Below, piece after piece: positions 1 through 8,695 of a DNA stretch of 64,000 nucleotides. Within the stretch, counting starts at the first letter, position 1; each line of letters opens with the position of its first letter. A program made the position numbers and the translations under genes. Source of the stretch: Burkholderia savannae (GTDB lineage: Bacteria; Pseudomonadota; Gammaproteobacteria; Burkholderiales; Burkholderiaceae); contig NZ_CP013417.1 of the NCBI RefSeq assembly GCF_001524445.2, forward strand, positions 620,001-684,000, written 5' to 3'. The notes under the pieces were generated by a model. It searched no databases. It was not told the origin of the DNA and saw only the letters and a list, made by a program, of their open reading frames with translations.

Positions 1-3000
1 TCGCGCGGATCGAGCGGCGCAATCCGCATTCGATCGTCGCGTCGTTCGAGTTTCTCGACGCAGGCGGCGCGATCGTCGCGCGTCTCGCCGCGTGCCGGTT
101 CCGCCGCGTCGACCTCGTCGGCCGGCGGCACGCGCCGCCCGCGCGCTTTGTCTATGCGCTCGATGCGAAGCCGCTGCCGTCGGCGTTCGACGCGAGCGCG
201 CTGCCCGCGCCCGAACGGCTCGTCGAGGGCGCGGTTGCGACGCTCGCGTCCCGCGAGGATCTCGCGCGACGCACGAGCCATCTGACCGAGATGCTGCCGC
301 TCTTCGACGTGCTCGCGAGCGCATACGCACTGCGCGCGCTCGATGCGATCGACGCGTTTCAGCAGCCGGTGCCGCCCTCGGACGAGCGCGCGGGGCTCGT
401 CGCGCGTCTTGCCGCGATGCTCGTCGAGGACGGGCTCGCGCAGTGGGACCGCGCGCGGCTCGTGCGCAGCGATGTCGCGTGCGCGACGCTGCCCGCGCTC
501 GACGAATTGTGGCGCGGCTTGCTCGCCGAGTCGCCCGCGCATGTCGCGGAGCTGACGCTGCTCGCGCATTGCGGCACCGAGCTGCCGGCCGTGTTGCGCG
601 GCGAGAAGCCGGCCGCGCAGGTGCTGTCGCCAACGGGGGGCAGCCTCGTCGAGCACTTCTACGAAGCGTCGCCGACCTGGTCTCATGCTCAGGCGCTCGT
701 CACGGCCTGCGTCGAGCAGGCGCTCGACGCGTGGCGCGTACCGCGGCGGCTGCGCGTGCTCGAGATCGGTGCGCCCGGCCGCGACGTGCTGCAGCCGCTT
801 TGCGCCGCGCAGTTGGCCGCGCGCTGCGACTATGCGATCGCCGGCACACCTCGGCAGCTCGCGGGCTTCGACGCGGCGGCGCATCCGTCGGTGCAGACGG
901 TCGCGTTGAAGACGGGCGACGGCTTTGCGCTCGACACCGACGATCGCACGCCCTACGACGTCATACTGATCGATCGCGCGCTCGCCGCGCAGCACGATTC
1001 GCTCGGATTCCTGAACGTCGTGTTCGGGCATCTGGCGCCGGGTGGGCTCGTCGTCGCCGTGGAGGCGCGCGGCGGCCGTTTCGCCGACATCGTGTTCTCG
1101 CTCGCCGAGGGCGGCGCGAATGCATCGCGCGGCACGCCGCTAGCGCCGGCCGAGATTCAGTCGTTGCTCACGCACGCGGGCTTTCGCGACATCGCGCGCC
1201 ATCTCGAGCAATCGCTCGATCTCGAGGGCGTGCCGACGTTCATCGTCGCACGCAAGCCCGCGGCGAAGGCGGGTGACGCGCGCGAAGCGCTCGACGGCGG
1301 CGTGTGGGACAGCCTCGATACCGCCGCGTACGCAGAGCGCTGGCTCGTGGCGACGGGTGACGACGGCGACGCGGGCATGGTGCTCGCGGGTGCGCTCGCG
1401 AGCACCGGCTGCTATGCGGAGGCCGTGTCGCTGCAGCGGATGGCCGAGATCGTTGCGGTCGCGTCGCCCGCGCAGCAGCATCATCTGGTGTTCGTCGCGC
1501 CCGATGCGGCGCTGGCGGCTGATGCCGACGGCGCCGCGATGATGCGTGCGCAGCAAACGGGCGTCGTCTCGCTCGCGCGGCTCGTGCGCGAACTCGGCGT
1601 CGTCGACGCGACGGCGAGCGTGCGGCTGTCGGTCGTCACGCGCGGCGGCGCGCCGTTCGCGCTCGACGCGCCGCTCGATCCGGCGCAGGCGGGCCTCTGG
1701 GGATTCGGCCGCGTGCTCGCGAACGAGCATCCCGAATTGTCGTGCCGGCTTGTCGACGTGCATCCCGACTGCGACGCGGCGCCCGATGCGCTCGTGCGCG
1801 AGCTGCTAGCCGACGATGCCGAGGAAGAGGTGCTGCTCACGCCGCGCGGGCGCTTCGTGCCGCGCATGCTGAGCGCCGCGCAGATCGACGCGCGCGCGGT
1901 TGACGCGATCGGCGAGCGGCGGCCGGCGGTGCTCGCCTTCGATTCGCCGGGTTCGCTGCGCAATCTCGAATGGTTCGCGCTGCCGGCGCGCGAGCTGGAG
2001 CCGGACGAAGTCGAGATCGAGCCCGTCGCGACTGGCCTGAACTTCCGCGACGTGATGTACGCGATGGGGTTGCTGTCCGACGAGGCGGTCGAGGCGGGCT
2101 TCGCCGGTGCGACGATCGGCATGGAGTTCGCCGGGCGCATCGTGCGCGCCGGCCGCGACGTCGACGGCTTCGCGGCGGGCGACGCGGTGCTCGGCTTCGC
2201 GCCCGCATCGTTCGCGACACGCGTGACGACACGCGCTGCCGCAATCGCGCGCAAACCTTCACGGCTGTCGTTCGAAGAGGCGGCGACGATCCCGACGACG
2301 TTCTTCACCGCGTACTACGCGCTCGCCGAGCTCGCGCGGCTGCGCCGCGGCGAACGGGTGCTCGTTCACGGCGCGGCGGGCGGCGTCGGCGTCGCGGCGA
2401 TCCAGCTCGCGCGCCACTTCGGCGCCGAGGTGTTCGCGACGGCGGGCAGCGACGAGAAGCGCGAGTTCGTGCGGCTGGTTGGCGCCGATCACGTGCTCGA
2501 TTCACGCAGCCTGTCGTTCGCCGACGAGATCCGCGCATTGACGCTCGGCGAGGGCGTGGACGTCGTGCTCAACTCGCTCGCGGGCGAGGCGATGGTGCGC
2601 GGCATCGACACGCTGCGTCCGTTCGGCCGTTTCCTCGAGCTCGGCAAGCGCGATTTCTACGAGAACAGCTATATCGGTCTGCGGCCGTTTCGCAACAACA
2701 TCAGCTATTTCGGCATCGACGCCGATCAACTGATGGGCGTGCGCGCCGATTTGACCGCGCGCCTGTTCGGCGAGGTGATCGCGCTGTTCGACGACGGCGT
2801 GCTGCATCCGCTGCCGTATCGCGCATTCCCGGCTGCGCGCGTCGAAGATGCGTTCCGCTACATGCAGCAGGCGCGCCAGATCGGCAAGGTGCTCGTCACG
2901 TATCCGGCGGGCACGCCCGCGCCAACGCGCGGCGTCGCCGCTGCGCACGGATGCGCATTGACGCTCGATCCGCGGGGGGCGTATTTCGTTGTCGGCGGCA

Positions 3001-4196
3001 CGGGCGGATTCGGTTTCGCCACCGCGCGCTGGATGGTGTCGCGCGGCGCGCGGCACCTGACGCTCGCGAGCCGCGGCGGCGCGCTCGCCGAGCCGCTGCG
3101 CGCCGAGGTCGAGCGCTGGCGAGAGGAACTGGGCGTCAGGACGCACGTCGTCGCGTGCGACGCGACTGATGCGACCGCACTCGCGTGCGCGATCGGCGAG
3201 ATCGACGCGCGCGGCACGCCGCTGAAGGGCGTGCTGCATTCGGCGATGCACATCGACGACGGCCTCGTGCGCAATCTCGACGACGAGCGTTTTGCCGCCG
3301 TGCTCGCGCCGAAGGTGGCGGGCGCGTGGAACCTGCATCGCGCAACGCGCGAGCATGCGCTCGATTTCTTTGTCGTCTACTCGTCGGCAACGACCTATCT
3401 CGGCAATCCGGGGCAGGCGAGCTACGTCGCCGCGAACAGCTTCGTCGAGGCGCTCGTCGAGCAGCGCCGCGCGGCGGGGCTGCCCGGCACGTTCATGGCT
3501 TGGGGTCCGCTCGAGGACGTCGGCTTTCTGGCACGCAACGCCGAGACGCGCGAGGCTCTGCAAGCGCGGATCGGCGGCGTGTCGATCACGTCCGCAGAGG
3601 CGCTCGCCGCGCTCGAGCGGGTGCTGCTTTCGGGCGACGCGGGCGAGGCAGTCGTGCGGCTCGACTGGCACGCGGTGTCGCGGGGAATGCCCGCCGCCGC
3701 CGCGCGCCGCTACGCGCTGTTGCGCGCGCGCGGCACGAACGAGCCCGCACGCGACGGCGGCACGCGGCTGCGCGCAGAAGTCGCGGCGCTGCCGCGCGAC
3801 GAGGCGGTCGGCGTCGTCGAACAGAATCTGCGCGCGCAGATCGCACGCATCCTTCATCTGTCGCCGGAGCGGATCGAACTCGACAAGTCGGTGCTCGATC
3901 TCGGCATGGATTCGCTGATGGGCATGGAGCTCGGGATGGCGGTCGAGGAGACGTTCGAGGTCAAGCTGTCGGTGATGTCGATCGCGGACGGCGCGACCGT
4001 GCACTTGCTCGCCGGGCGGATCGTCGACATGATCTCGGGCGCGGTGGACGGCGAGCCGGGCACGGGCGACGGCGACGACGCGCGGCTTGCCGCGGTCGCT
4101 GCGCAACACGCGCTCGACGGCGACGCGCGCCGGGCGTTGAAGGTCGGCGAAGACGAGCACGTGGCCGGCTCGCCGACGACGCTGGTGACGGCATGA
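1..4196 (+). CDS. wcbR: WcbR-type reducing polyketide synthase, 5' end outside window
   Basis: C-terminal part of a large multidomain polyketide synthase; the frame is open to the left edge, so the ketosynthase and acyltransferase would lie upstream. Domains in order: end of a dehydratase fold (to about 120), a methyltransferase-like region (about 600-1250, motif LRVLEIGAPGRD), an enoyl reductase (about 1950-2910, with NADPH-binding VHGAAGGVGVAAIQ), a ketoreductase (about 2980-3600, GGTGGFG; Ser in VVYSS and Tyr in QASYVAAN are present) and an acyl carrier protein (about 3830-4020) whose phosphopantetheine Ser is codon 3912-3914 in LGMDSL. No thioesterase follows. The order DH-MT-ER-KR-ACP is that of fully reducing iterative PKSs and implies a saturated acyl chain. 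The stop overlaps the next start (ATGA). The name wcbR is assigned from the wcb capsule I cluster of B. pseudomallei by gene order. The methyltransferase SAM motif looks degenerate. Confidence 0.85.
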   Translation, partial: ARIERRNPHSIVASFEFLDAGGAIVARLAACRFRRVDLVGRRHAPPARFVYALDAKPLPSAFDASALPAPERLVEGAVATLASREDLARRTSHLTEMLPLFDVLASAYALRALDAIDAFQQPVPPSDERAGLVARLAAMLVEDGLAQWDRARLVRSDVACATLPALDELWRGLLAESPAHVAELTLLAHCGTELPAVLRGEKPAAQVLSPTGGSLVEHFYEASPTWSHAQALVTACVEQALDAWRVPRRLRVLEIGAPGRDVLQPLCAAQLAARCDYAIAGTPRQLAGFDAAAHPSVQTVALKTGDGFALDTDDRTPYDVILIDRALAAQHDSLGFLNVVFGHLAPGGLVVAVEARGGRFADIVFSLAEGGANASRGTPLAPAEIQSLLTHAGFRDIARHLEQSLDLEGVPTFIVARKPAAKAGDAREALDGGVWDSLDTAAYAERWLVATGDDGDAGMVLAGALASTGCYAEAVSLQRMAEIVAVASPAQQHHLVFVAPDAALAADADGAAMMRAQQTGVVSLARLVRELGVVDATASVRLSVVTRGGAPFALDAPLDPAQAGLWGFGRVLANEHPELSCRLVDVHPDCDAAPDALVRELLADDAEEEVLLTPRGRFVPRMLSAAQIDARAVDAIGERRPAVLAFDSPGSLRNLEWFALPARELEPDEVEIEPVATGLNFRDVMYAMGLLSDEAVEAGFAGATIGMEFAGRIVRAGRDVDGFAAGDAVLGFAPASFATRVTTRAAAIARKPSRLSFEEAATIPTTFFTAYYALAELARLRRGERVLVHGAAGGVGVAAIQLARHFGAEVFATAGSDEKREFVRLVGADHVLDSRSLSFADEIRALTLGEGVDVVLNSLAGEAMVRGIDTLRPFGRFLELGKRDFYENSYIGLRPFRNNISYFGIDADQLMGVRADLTARLFGEVIALFDDGVLHPLPYRAFPAARVEDAFRYMQQARQIGKVLVTYPAGTPAPTRGVAAAHGCALTLDPRGAYFVVGGTGGFGFATARWMVSRGARHLTLASRGGALAEPLRAEVERWREELGVRTHVVACDATDATALACAIGEIDARGTPLKGVLHSAMHIDDGLVRNLDDERFAAVLAPKVAGAWNLHRATREHALDFFVVYSSATTYLGNPGQASYVAANSFVEALVEQRRAAGLPGTFMAWGPLEDVGFLARNAETREALQARIGGVSITSAEALAALERVLLSGDAGEAVVRLDWHAVSRGMPAAAARRYALLRARGTNEPARDGGTRLRAEVAALPRDEAVGVVEQNLRAQIARILHLSPERIELDKSVLDLGMDSLMGMELGMAVEETFEVKLSVMSIADGATVHLLAGRIVDMISGAVDGEPGTGDGDDARLAAVAAQHALDGDARRALKVGEDEHVAGSPTTLVTA

Positions 4197-5107
4197 GCGC
4201 GCCCGCCGGCTGGCAGGCGTGCGAAGGCACGCTCGCGCGCGAGCTCGCGCTCGGAGGCCACGGGCTGCACACCGGGCGGCGCGTGCGCGTGCGGATTCTG
4301 CCCGCGCGCGGTCGCGAGCGGGAGCGCGGCATCGCGTTCCGGCGGATGAAGGACGGCCGCGAGCTTGCGACCCTCGCCGCCGATCCCGCGCTGCGCCGCG
4401 CGCAGCCGCTTTGCACGATGCTGTGCAATGCGGACGGCGTCGGCGTGCGCACGGTCGAGCACCTGCTCGCATCGCTGCTCGCGTGCGAGATCGATCACGC
4501 CATCGTCGAGCTCGATGCGGAAGAGGTGCCGATTCTGGACGGCAGCGCGCGGCCCTGGATCGACGCGCTTCGCGCGTGCGGGCGCACGGCGCTGCCGGCG
4601 CCGAAGCGTTTCATACGCGTGCTGCGGACAGTGACGGTGACGGATGGCGACGGCACCGCTCGGCGGGAAATGCGCATCGAGCCCGCCACGCGTTATGAGC
4701 TCAGCGTGCGCAACGACCTGAAAGGTTTCGGCGACATGCAATGGAGCGGGGTGCTGACGCCCGCCGTGTTCGCCGCTGAGATCGCGCCGTCGCGCTCGTA
4801 CGGACGGGTCAAATGGGCGATTCCCGCGATCGTCGCCGGCTACCTGCGTGGCGTGCCGATCCTGCGCGGCGCGCGTCCGTCGTGCACGGCGTCGATCGTC
4901 GGCTCGCGCGTCGTTGGCGGCTTGCGGCAGCCGGACGAGTTCGTCCGCCACCGCGTGCTCGATCTGATCGGCGATCTCGCGCTCGCGGGCGCGCCGCTGC
5001 TCGGCCGCATATCGGCGTTTCGGCCGAGCCACGAGATGAACTTCCGGCTCGTCGAGAAACTGTTGTCGACGACGAATGCCTGGGAATGGGCCGAGTTCGT
5101 CGCGTAA
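4193..5107 (+). CDS. wcbS: LpxC-like zinc deacetylase of the capsule cluster
   Basis: 304-residue homologue of UDP-3-O-acyl-N-acetylglucosamine deacetylase (LpxC). Visible LpxC features are GLHTG (24-28), TVEHLLAS with Glu89/His90, ILDGSA (114-119), SRSYG (200-204), the zinc pair in EFVRHRVLD (His253, Asp257) and His280 in the final RPSHEMN motif, so the catalytic set looks intact. It starts inside the wcbR stop codon (ATGA), so it is translationally coupled to the PKS. The essential lpxC of lipid A synthesis normally sits in the cell-division cluster, so this is probably a paralogue specialised for capsule. A plausible role, inferred only, is N-deacetylation of an acylated amino lipid or sugar made with WcbR and WcbT. 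The symbol rests on position in the wcb cluster. Confidence 0.75.
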   Translation: MSAPAGWQACEGTLARELALGGHGLHTGRRVRVRILPARGRERERGIAFRRMKDGRELATLAADPALRRAQPLCTMLCNADGVGVRTVEHLLASLLACEIDHAIVELDAEEVPILDGSARPWIDALRACGRTALPAPKRFIRVLRTVTVTDGDGTARREMRIEPATRYELSVRNDLKGFGDMQWSGVLTPAVFAAEIAPSRSYGRVKWAIPAIVAGYLRGVPILRGARPSCTASIVGSRVVGGLRQPDEFVRHRVLDLIGDLALAGAPLLGRISAFRPSHEMNFRLVEKLLSTTNAWEWAEFVA

Positions 5108-5146
5108 TATGTAGACTTCACTGACTAAAACAGGCGAACGGTTCAG

Positions 5147-6469
5147 ATGGGATTGGGTGATCACCTGCGCCAGCAACTTGCGGCAAAAGCTTTGAAGCGG
5201 CAACTGGATCGCGTCTCCGACGATGGCGGCGCGCGTCGTGCGCCGGTTTCCGCCACTGCACACGTAACGGGCGATCCGCGCAGCTGGTTCGAGGCGATGC
5301 CGCAATACCAGCAGGTCAAGATCATCCGCGAGATGGGCGAGAAGCTGCGCGTCGAGTCGCCGTTCTTTCGCGTGCACGAGGGCGTCGCCGGCGCGACGAC
5401 GCACATCGGCGGCCGCGAATACCTGAACTATGCGAACTACAACTACCTCGGCCTTGCGGGCGACCCCGTCGTGTCGGCGCGCGCGAAGGATGCGATCGAC
5501 CGCTACGGCACGTCCGCGTCGGCGAGCCGGATGGTCGCGGGCGAGCGGCCCGTGCAGCGCGAGCTCGAGCGCGGCCTCGCGTCGTTCTACGAGACCGACG
5601 ACTGTGTCGCATTCGTGAGTGGCCATGCGACGAACGTGACCGTGATCGGCTCGCTGTTCGGGCCGGGCGATCTCGTCGTGCACGACGCGCTCGCGCACAA
5701 CAGCATCGTGCAGGGTGCGCAGCTGAGCGGCGCGAAGCGCCTGAGCTTTCCGCACAACGACTGGCGCGCGCTCGACGCGCTCCTCGCGCGCGTGCGCCGC
5801 GAATACCGGCACGTGCTGGTCGCGATCGAAGGACTCTACAGCATGGACGGCGATCTGCCGGACCTCGCGCGCTTCGTCGAGATCAAGCAGCGCTACGGCG
5901 CGTTCCTGATGGTCGACGAGGCGCACTCGCTCGGCGTGCTCGGCAAGCAAGGCAAGGGCATCCGCGAGCACTGCGGCGTGCCGTCCGCCGACGTCGATCT
6001 GTGGATGGGCACGCTGAGCAAAGTGCTCGCCGGATGCGGCGGCTTCATCGCCGGCTGCCAGCCGCTCATCGACATCCTGCGCCATCTCGCGCCGGGCTTC
6101 CTGTACAGCGTCGGGCTCTCGCCCGTGCTCGCGGCTGCGTCGCTCGCCGCGCTCGAACGCCTGCAGGCCGAACCGCAGCGGATCGCGACGCTACGCGAGC
6201 GCGGGTTGCAATTCCTCACGCAAGCGCGCGACGCCGGTCTCAACACGGGCACGAGCGAAGGCTATGCGGTCGTGCCCGTCATCACCGGCAGCTCGCTGAA
6301 GGCCGCGCAATGGGCGAACGCGCTCTTCGACGAAGGCATCAACGTGCAGCCGATCTTCTATCCGGCCGTCGAAGAGAAGGCCGCGCGCCTGCGCTTTTTC
6401 ATCTGCTCGACGCACGAGCCCGAGCAGATCGAGCGCACGATCGCGGCGCTCGTGCGGCTCGCGCGCTGA
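5147..6469 (+). CDS. wcbT: PLP-dependent alpha-oxoamine synthase (WcbT)
   Basis: 440-residue member of the alpha-oxoamine synthase family (8-amino-7-oxononanoate synthase, serine palmitoyltransferase, KBL). The cofactor motifs are clear: DEAH at 257-260 and the Schiff-base lysine Lys292 in GTLSKVLAGCGG. About 45 extra residues precede the core. The family condenses an acyl thioester with an amino acid with loss of CO2. Being directly after a PKS that ends in an ACP, it could take the PKS chain as acyl donor; this is inference. In B. pseudomallei literature the gene is listed as a putative acyl-CoA transferase of the capsule I cluster, which suits an alpha-oxoamine synthase. It is unlikely to be the housekeeping bioF, because no biotin genes are nearby. 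Confidence 0.8.
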   Translation: MGLGDHLRQQLAAKALKRQLDRVSDDGGARRAPVSATAHVTGDPRSWFEAMPQYQQVKIIREMGEKLRVESPFFRVHEGVAGATTHIGGREYLNYANYNYLGLAGDPVVSARAKDAIDRYGTSASASRMVAGERPVQRELERGLASFYETDDCVAFVSGHATNVTVIGSLFGPGDLVVHDALAHNSIVQGAQLSGAKRLSFPHNDWRALDALLARVRREYRHVLVAIEGLYSMDGDLPDLARFVEIKQRYGAFLMVDEAHSLGVLGKQGKGIREHCGVPSADVDLWMGTLSKVLAGCGGFIAGCQPLIDILRHLAPGFLYSVGLSPVLAAASLAALERLQAEPQRIATLRERGLQFLTQARDAGLNTGTSEGYAVVPVITGSSLKAAQWANALFDEGINVQPIFYPAVEEKAARLRFFICSTHEPEQIERTIAALVRLAR

Positions 6470-6486
6470 CGGCGGCGCCGAAGACG

Positions 6487-7221
6487 ATGGCGACTTCGCC
6501 CGCCGAAGGTGAGCACGGCGCATCGGCCGAGGCCGCATCGCGCTCGTCTTCGTGGCGCTTTCGCCCGGCCGCCGCGAGCGATGCGCACGCATGCGCGCCG
6601 CTCGTGTTCGAATCCGGCGTGCGGGAATTCGGCTACTTTCTCGGCGAGCCGCCCGCACGATGCATCGCATTCCTCGAATTCGCGTTCGCGTCGAAGCAAG
6701 GGCGTTTTTCGTGGCGGCGTCATCGCGTCGCGGTTGCCGAAAGCGGCGCGATCGACGCGGTGCTCGCCGCGCACGACGGACGCGCGACAGCCTTGGACGA
6801 TCTGCACGTCGCGTGGATGTTGCTGCGCTTCTTCGGCCTCGCGCGCACGATCCGGATGCTGCTGCGCGGGCTCGTGCTCGAAAGTGAGCTGCCTGCGCCG
6901 AAGCGTACGCAGACGCTGATCGCGCATTGCGCGACCGACGCGCGCGTGCGCGGTTGCGGTGCGTTCAGCGCGCTGTTCGACGAAGCGATGCAGGCCGGGA
7001 TGTTGTGCGCGGAAACCGGCAGGGAGATCGTGCTCGACGTGTTGACGAGCAATGTGCGCGCCCGCGCACTGTACGAACGCCTCGGCTTCGTCGAGATGCC
7101 GCGAGCGCGTCCGCGCTCGGCACGCCTGCCGCGCGAGCTCGCTTCCGTCCGGATGCGCTTTGACGGCGCGTCGCAGGGATTCGCGGGGCCGAGCGGAAAA
7201 CTCGAAAGCATGTTGCGATAG
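6487..7221 (+). CDS. GNAT-family N-acetyltransferase
   Basis: 244 residues, starting 17 bp after wcbT and probably co-transcribed with it. The C-terminal half resembles a GNAT fold: the stretch around LTSNVRARALYERLGFVEM (about 190-210) is the typical GNAT motif B region, ending in the ALYERLGF signature. The N-terminal 20 residues are rich in Ala, Glu and Ser and look disordered; the ATG at 6487 is the first plausible start after wcbT. The substrate is not known. Position suggests acetylation of a capsule or lipid precursor, but it could equally be an unrelated acetyltransferase at the edge of the cluster. Confidence 0.65.
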   Translation: MATSPAEGEHGASAEAASRSSSWRFRPAAASDAHACAPLVFESGVREFGYFLGEPPARCIAFLEFAFASKQGRFSWRRHRVAVAESGAIDAVLAAHDGRATALDDLHVAWMLLRFFGLARTIRMLLRGLVLESELPAPKRTQTLIAHCATDARVRGCGAFSALFDEAMQAGMLCAETGREIVLDVLTSNVRARALYERLGFVEMPRARPRSARLPRELASVRMRFDGASQGFAGPSGKLESMLR

Positions 7222-7479
7222 GCGGGCGGTGAGCGATGCCGCCGGCATCGTGCGAGCACGGCGATTCTCGCGGACCAGTGCGATCGTCCGGCGATCATCG
7301 TGTGCAAGGCCGTTACGATCGATCGCACGTCGACACGCCCGCGATCGGGCCGTCCGCGAATCGATGCGCGGGCATCGAATGCGCGGTGGCGATCGGCCGA
7401 AGTCGGCGCGTGCAGCGTGCGGCCGCGCGCCGTACATCCCGCGCTGTTGAATCGCATCGCGTGCGATGCTCGCCGCCCG

Positions 7480-8652
7480 TCAATGCGAATCTGCCTCGAT
7501 GCGCTTCGCCGCCTCCACATGCCTGAAATCGCGCACCCGCACGAACGTTACGTAGTTCGAATCGTGCTGATTGCGTGCGCCGCCTTCGCTATCGTCGAAA
7601 GCCATCCGCACGACCGCGACGATGTCGTCGCCTTCGAATTGCCAATCCGCATACTGAAAGCCGTGCCGCTGCTGATCCACGCTCTGAAGCAGCACGCGCT
7701 CGACGCTCCAGTGACGCAGATCGGGCGACGACGTCAGCGCGAGCGTGTTTCTCACGCGTTCGAGATTCGCGCTGCCGTCGGCGTTCGGCACCGCGTTCGC
7801 GAGCGACCAGTAGCGTCCCGAGCGGGAATCGAATCGGATCGTGAATTTCTTGCCGCCGCCCGGAAAATCGACGAAGTCGTGCGCCGGATCGAACGACAGC
7901 GACCGGCCGTCCGCGAGCACGCGCACGAGCGCCGCCTTCTCCGGCCCGTGCTTCGTGTTCACGCGCAACACGATCGCCGGATCGCGCTCGCCCGTCGACA
8001 CGACGCTGCCTTCCTCCCACGTCAGAAAGTTGTTGTTGAGCCACGAATGATCGGACGGCAGCGGCTTCGGCGTGCGCCAGTTGCGCGTGTCGAGCAGATC
8101 TCCGTCGGCGGGTGCGGATAGCACGAGCGAACGCAGGTCGCCGCCGTCGATGACTTCGAACGCGCGCCATACGCGGCCCCGGTCGACGAGTACCGGCACG
8201 GCCCCCGTGATGTAGCGGCCGTTGAGCGCGAAGCGTCCGGATTGCACGTCGTTCGGCGTCGTCCACGTCGCGCCGCCGTCCGTCGAGCGGCGAATCACCG
8301 GCGTGCCCATCGAGCGATCGGTGCCCATCAAGTACAGCGCGCCACCGACGACGAAAAGCGACGACCAGTATTGGCCGGCCACGACGCTCAGCTTTTCCCA
8401 GGTCTGCCCGCTGTCGTGCGACGCGAACACGTGCACTTCGTCGGGCAGCGCGGACGGGCCGAACATGTCGTGCGACGCGACATAGGTGCCGTCGGGCAGG
8501 ATCGCGAGCGACGGCGAGCCGAGGAACACGTGCGTCGCCGCCGCGCTGTGCGCGATCACCCGGCCGGGCGGCGCGGCGGGCGGCACTTGTGGGGCCGACG
8601 ACGCAACGACGGACGCGCAGAACAGGCAGGCCAGCATCCCATGAATTGACAT
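7480..8652 (-). CDS. Secreted BNR/Asp-box (sialidase-fold) protein
   Basis: 390 residues with a short hydrophobic N-terminal signal sequence (about 1-20), so probably exported. Two Asp-box repeats are visible, SHDSGQTW and STDGGATW, the hallmark of sialidase-type beta-propellers (BNR repeats). The rest has the alternating short beta strands expected of a six-bladed propeller. The full sialidase catalytic triad cannot be confirmed by eye. It lies on the minus strand just downstream of the polymerase/ligase-like gene, inside the exopolysaccharide region, so it may bind or cleave that polysaccharide; this is inference from position. It could also be a non-catalytic propeller. Confidence 0.65.
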   Translation of the reverse strand: MSIHGMLACLFCASVVASSAPQVPPAAPPGRVIAHSAAATHVFLGSPSLAILPDGTYVASHDMFGPSALPDEVHVFASHDSGQTWEKLSVVAGQYWSSLFVVGGALYLMGTDRSMGTPVIRRSTDGGATWTTPNDVQSGRFALNGRYITGAVPVLVDRGRVWRAFEVIDGGDLRSLVLSAPADGDLLDTRNWRTPKPLPSDHSWLNNNFLTWEEGSVVSTGERDPAIVLRVNTKHGPEKAALVRVLADGRSLSFDPAHDFVDFPGGGKKFTIRFDSRSGRYWSLANAVPNADGSANLERVRNTLALTSSPDLRHWSVERVLLQSVDQQRHGFQYADWQFEGDDIVAVVRMAFDDSEGGARNQHDSNYVTFVRVRDFRHVEAAKRIEADSH

Positions 8653-8695
8653 CGATATTCTCCTTCGCGTTTCGGCACGCGTTCGGCGGCGGACG

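Noticed and set aside
2502..4472. 656-codon minus-strand open frame opposite wcbR
   Set aside because: High-GC antisense frame; the PKS motifs on the plus strand are unambiguous.
4193..5107. WcbS as the essential lpxC gene
   Set aside because: Location in a capsule operon and coupling to the PKS argue for a paralogue; lpxC normally lies in the division cluster, outside this window.
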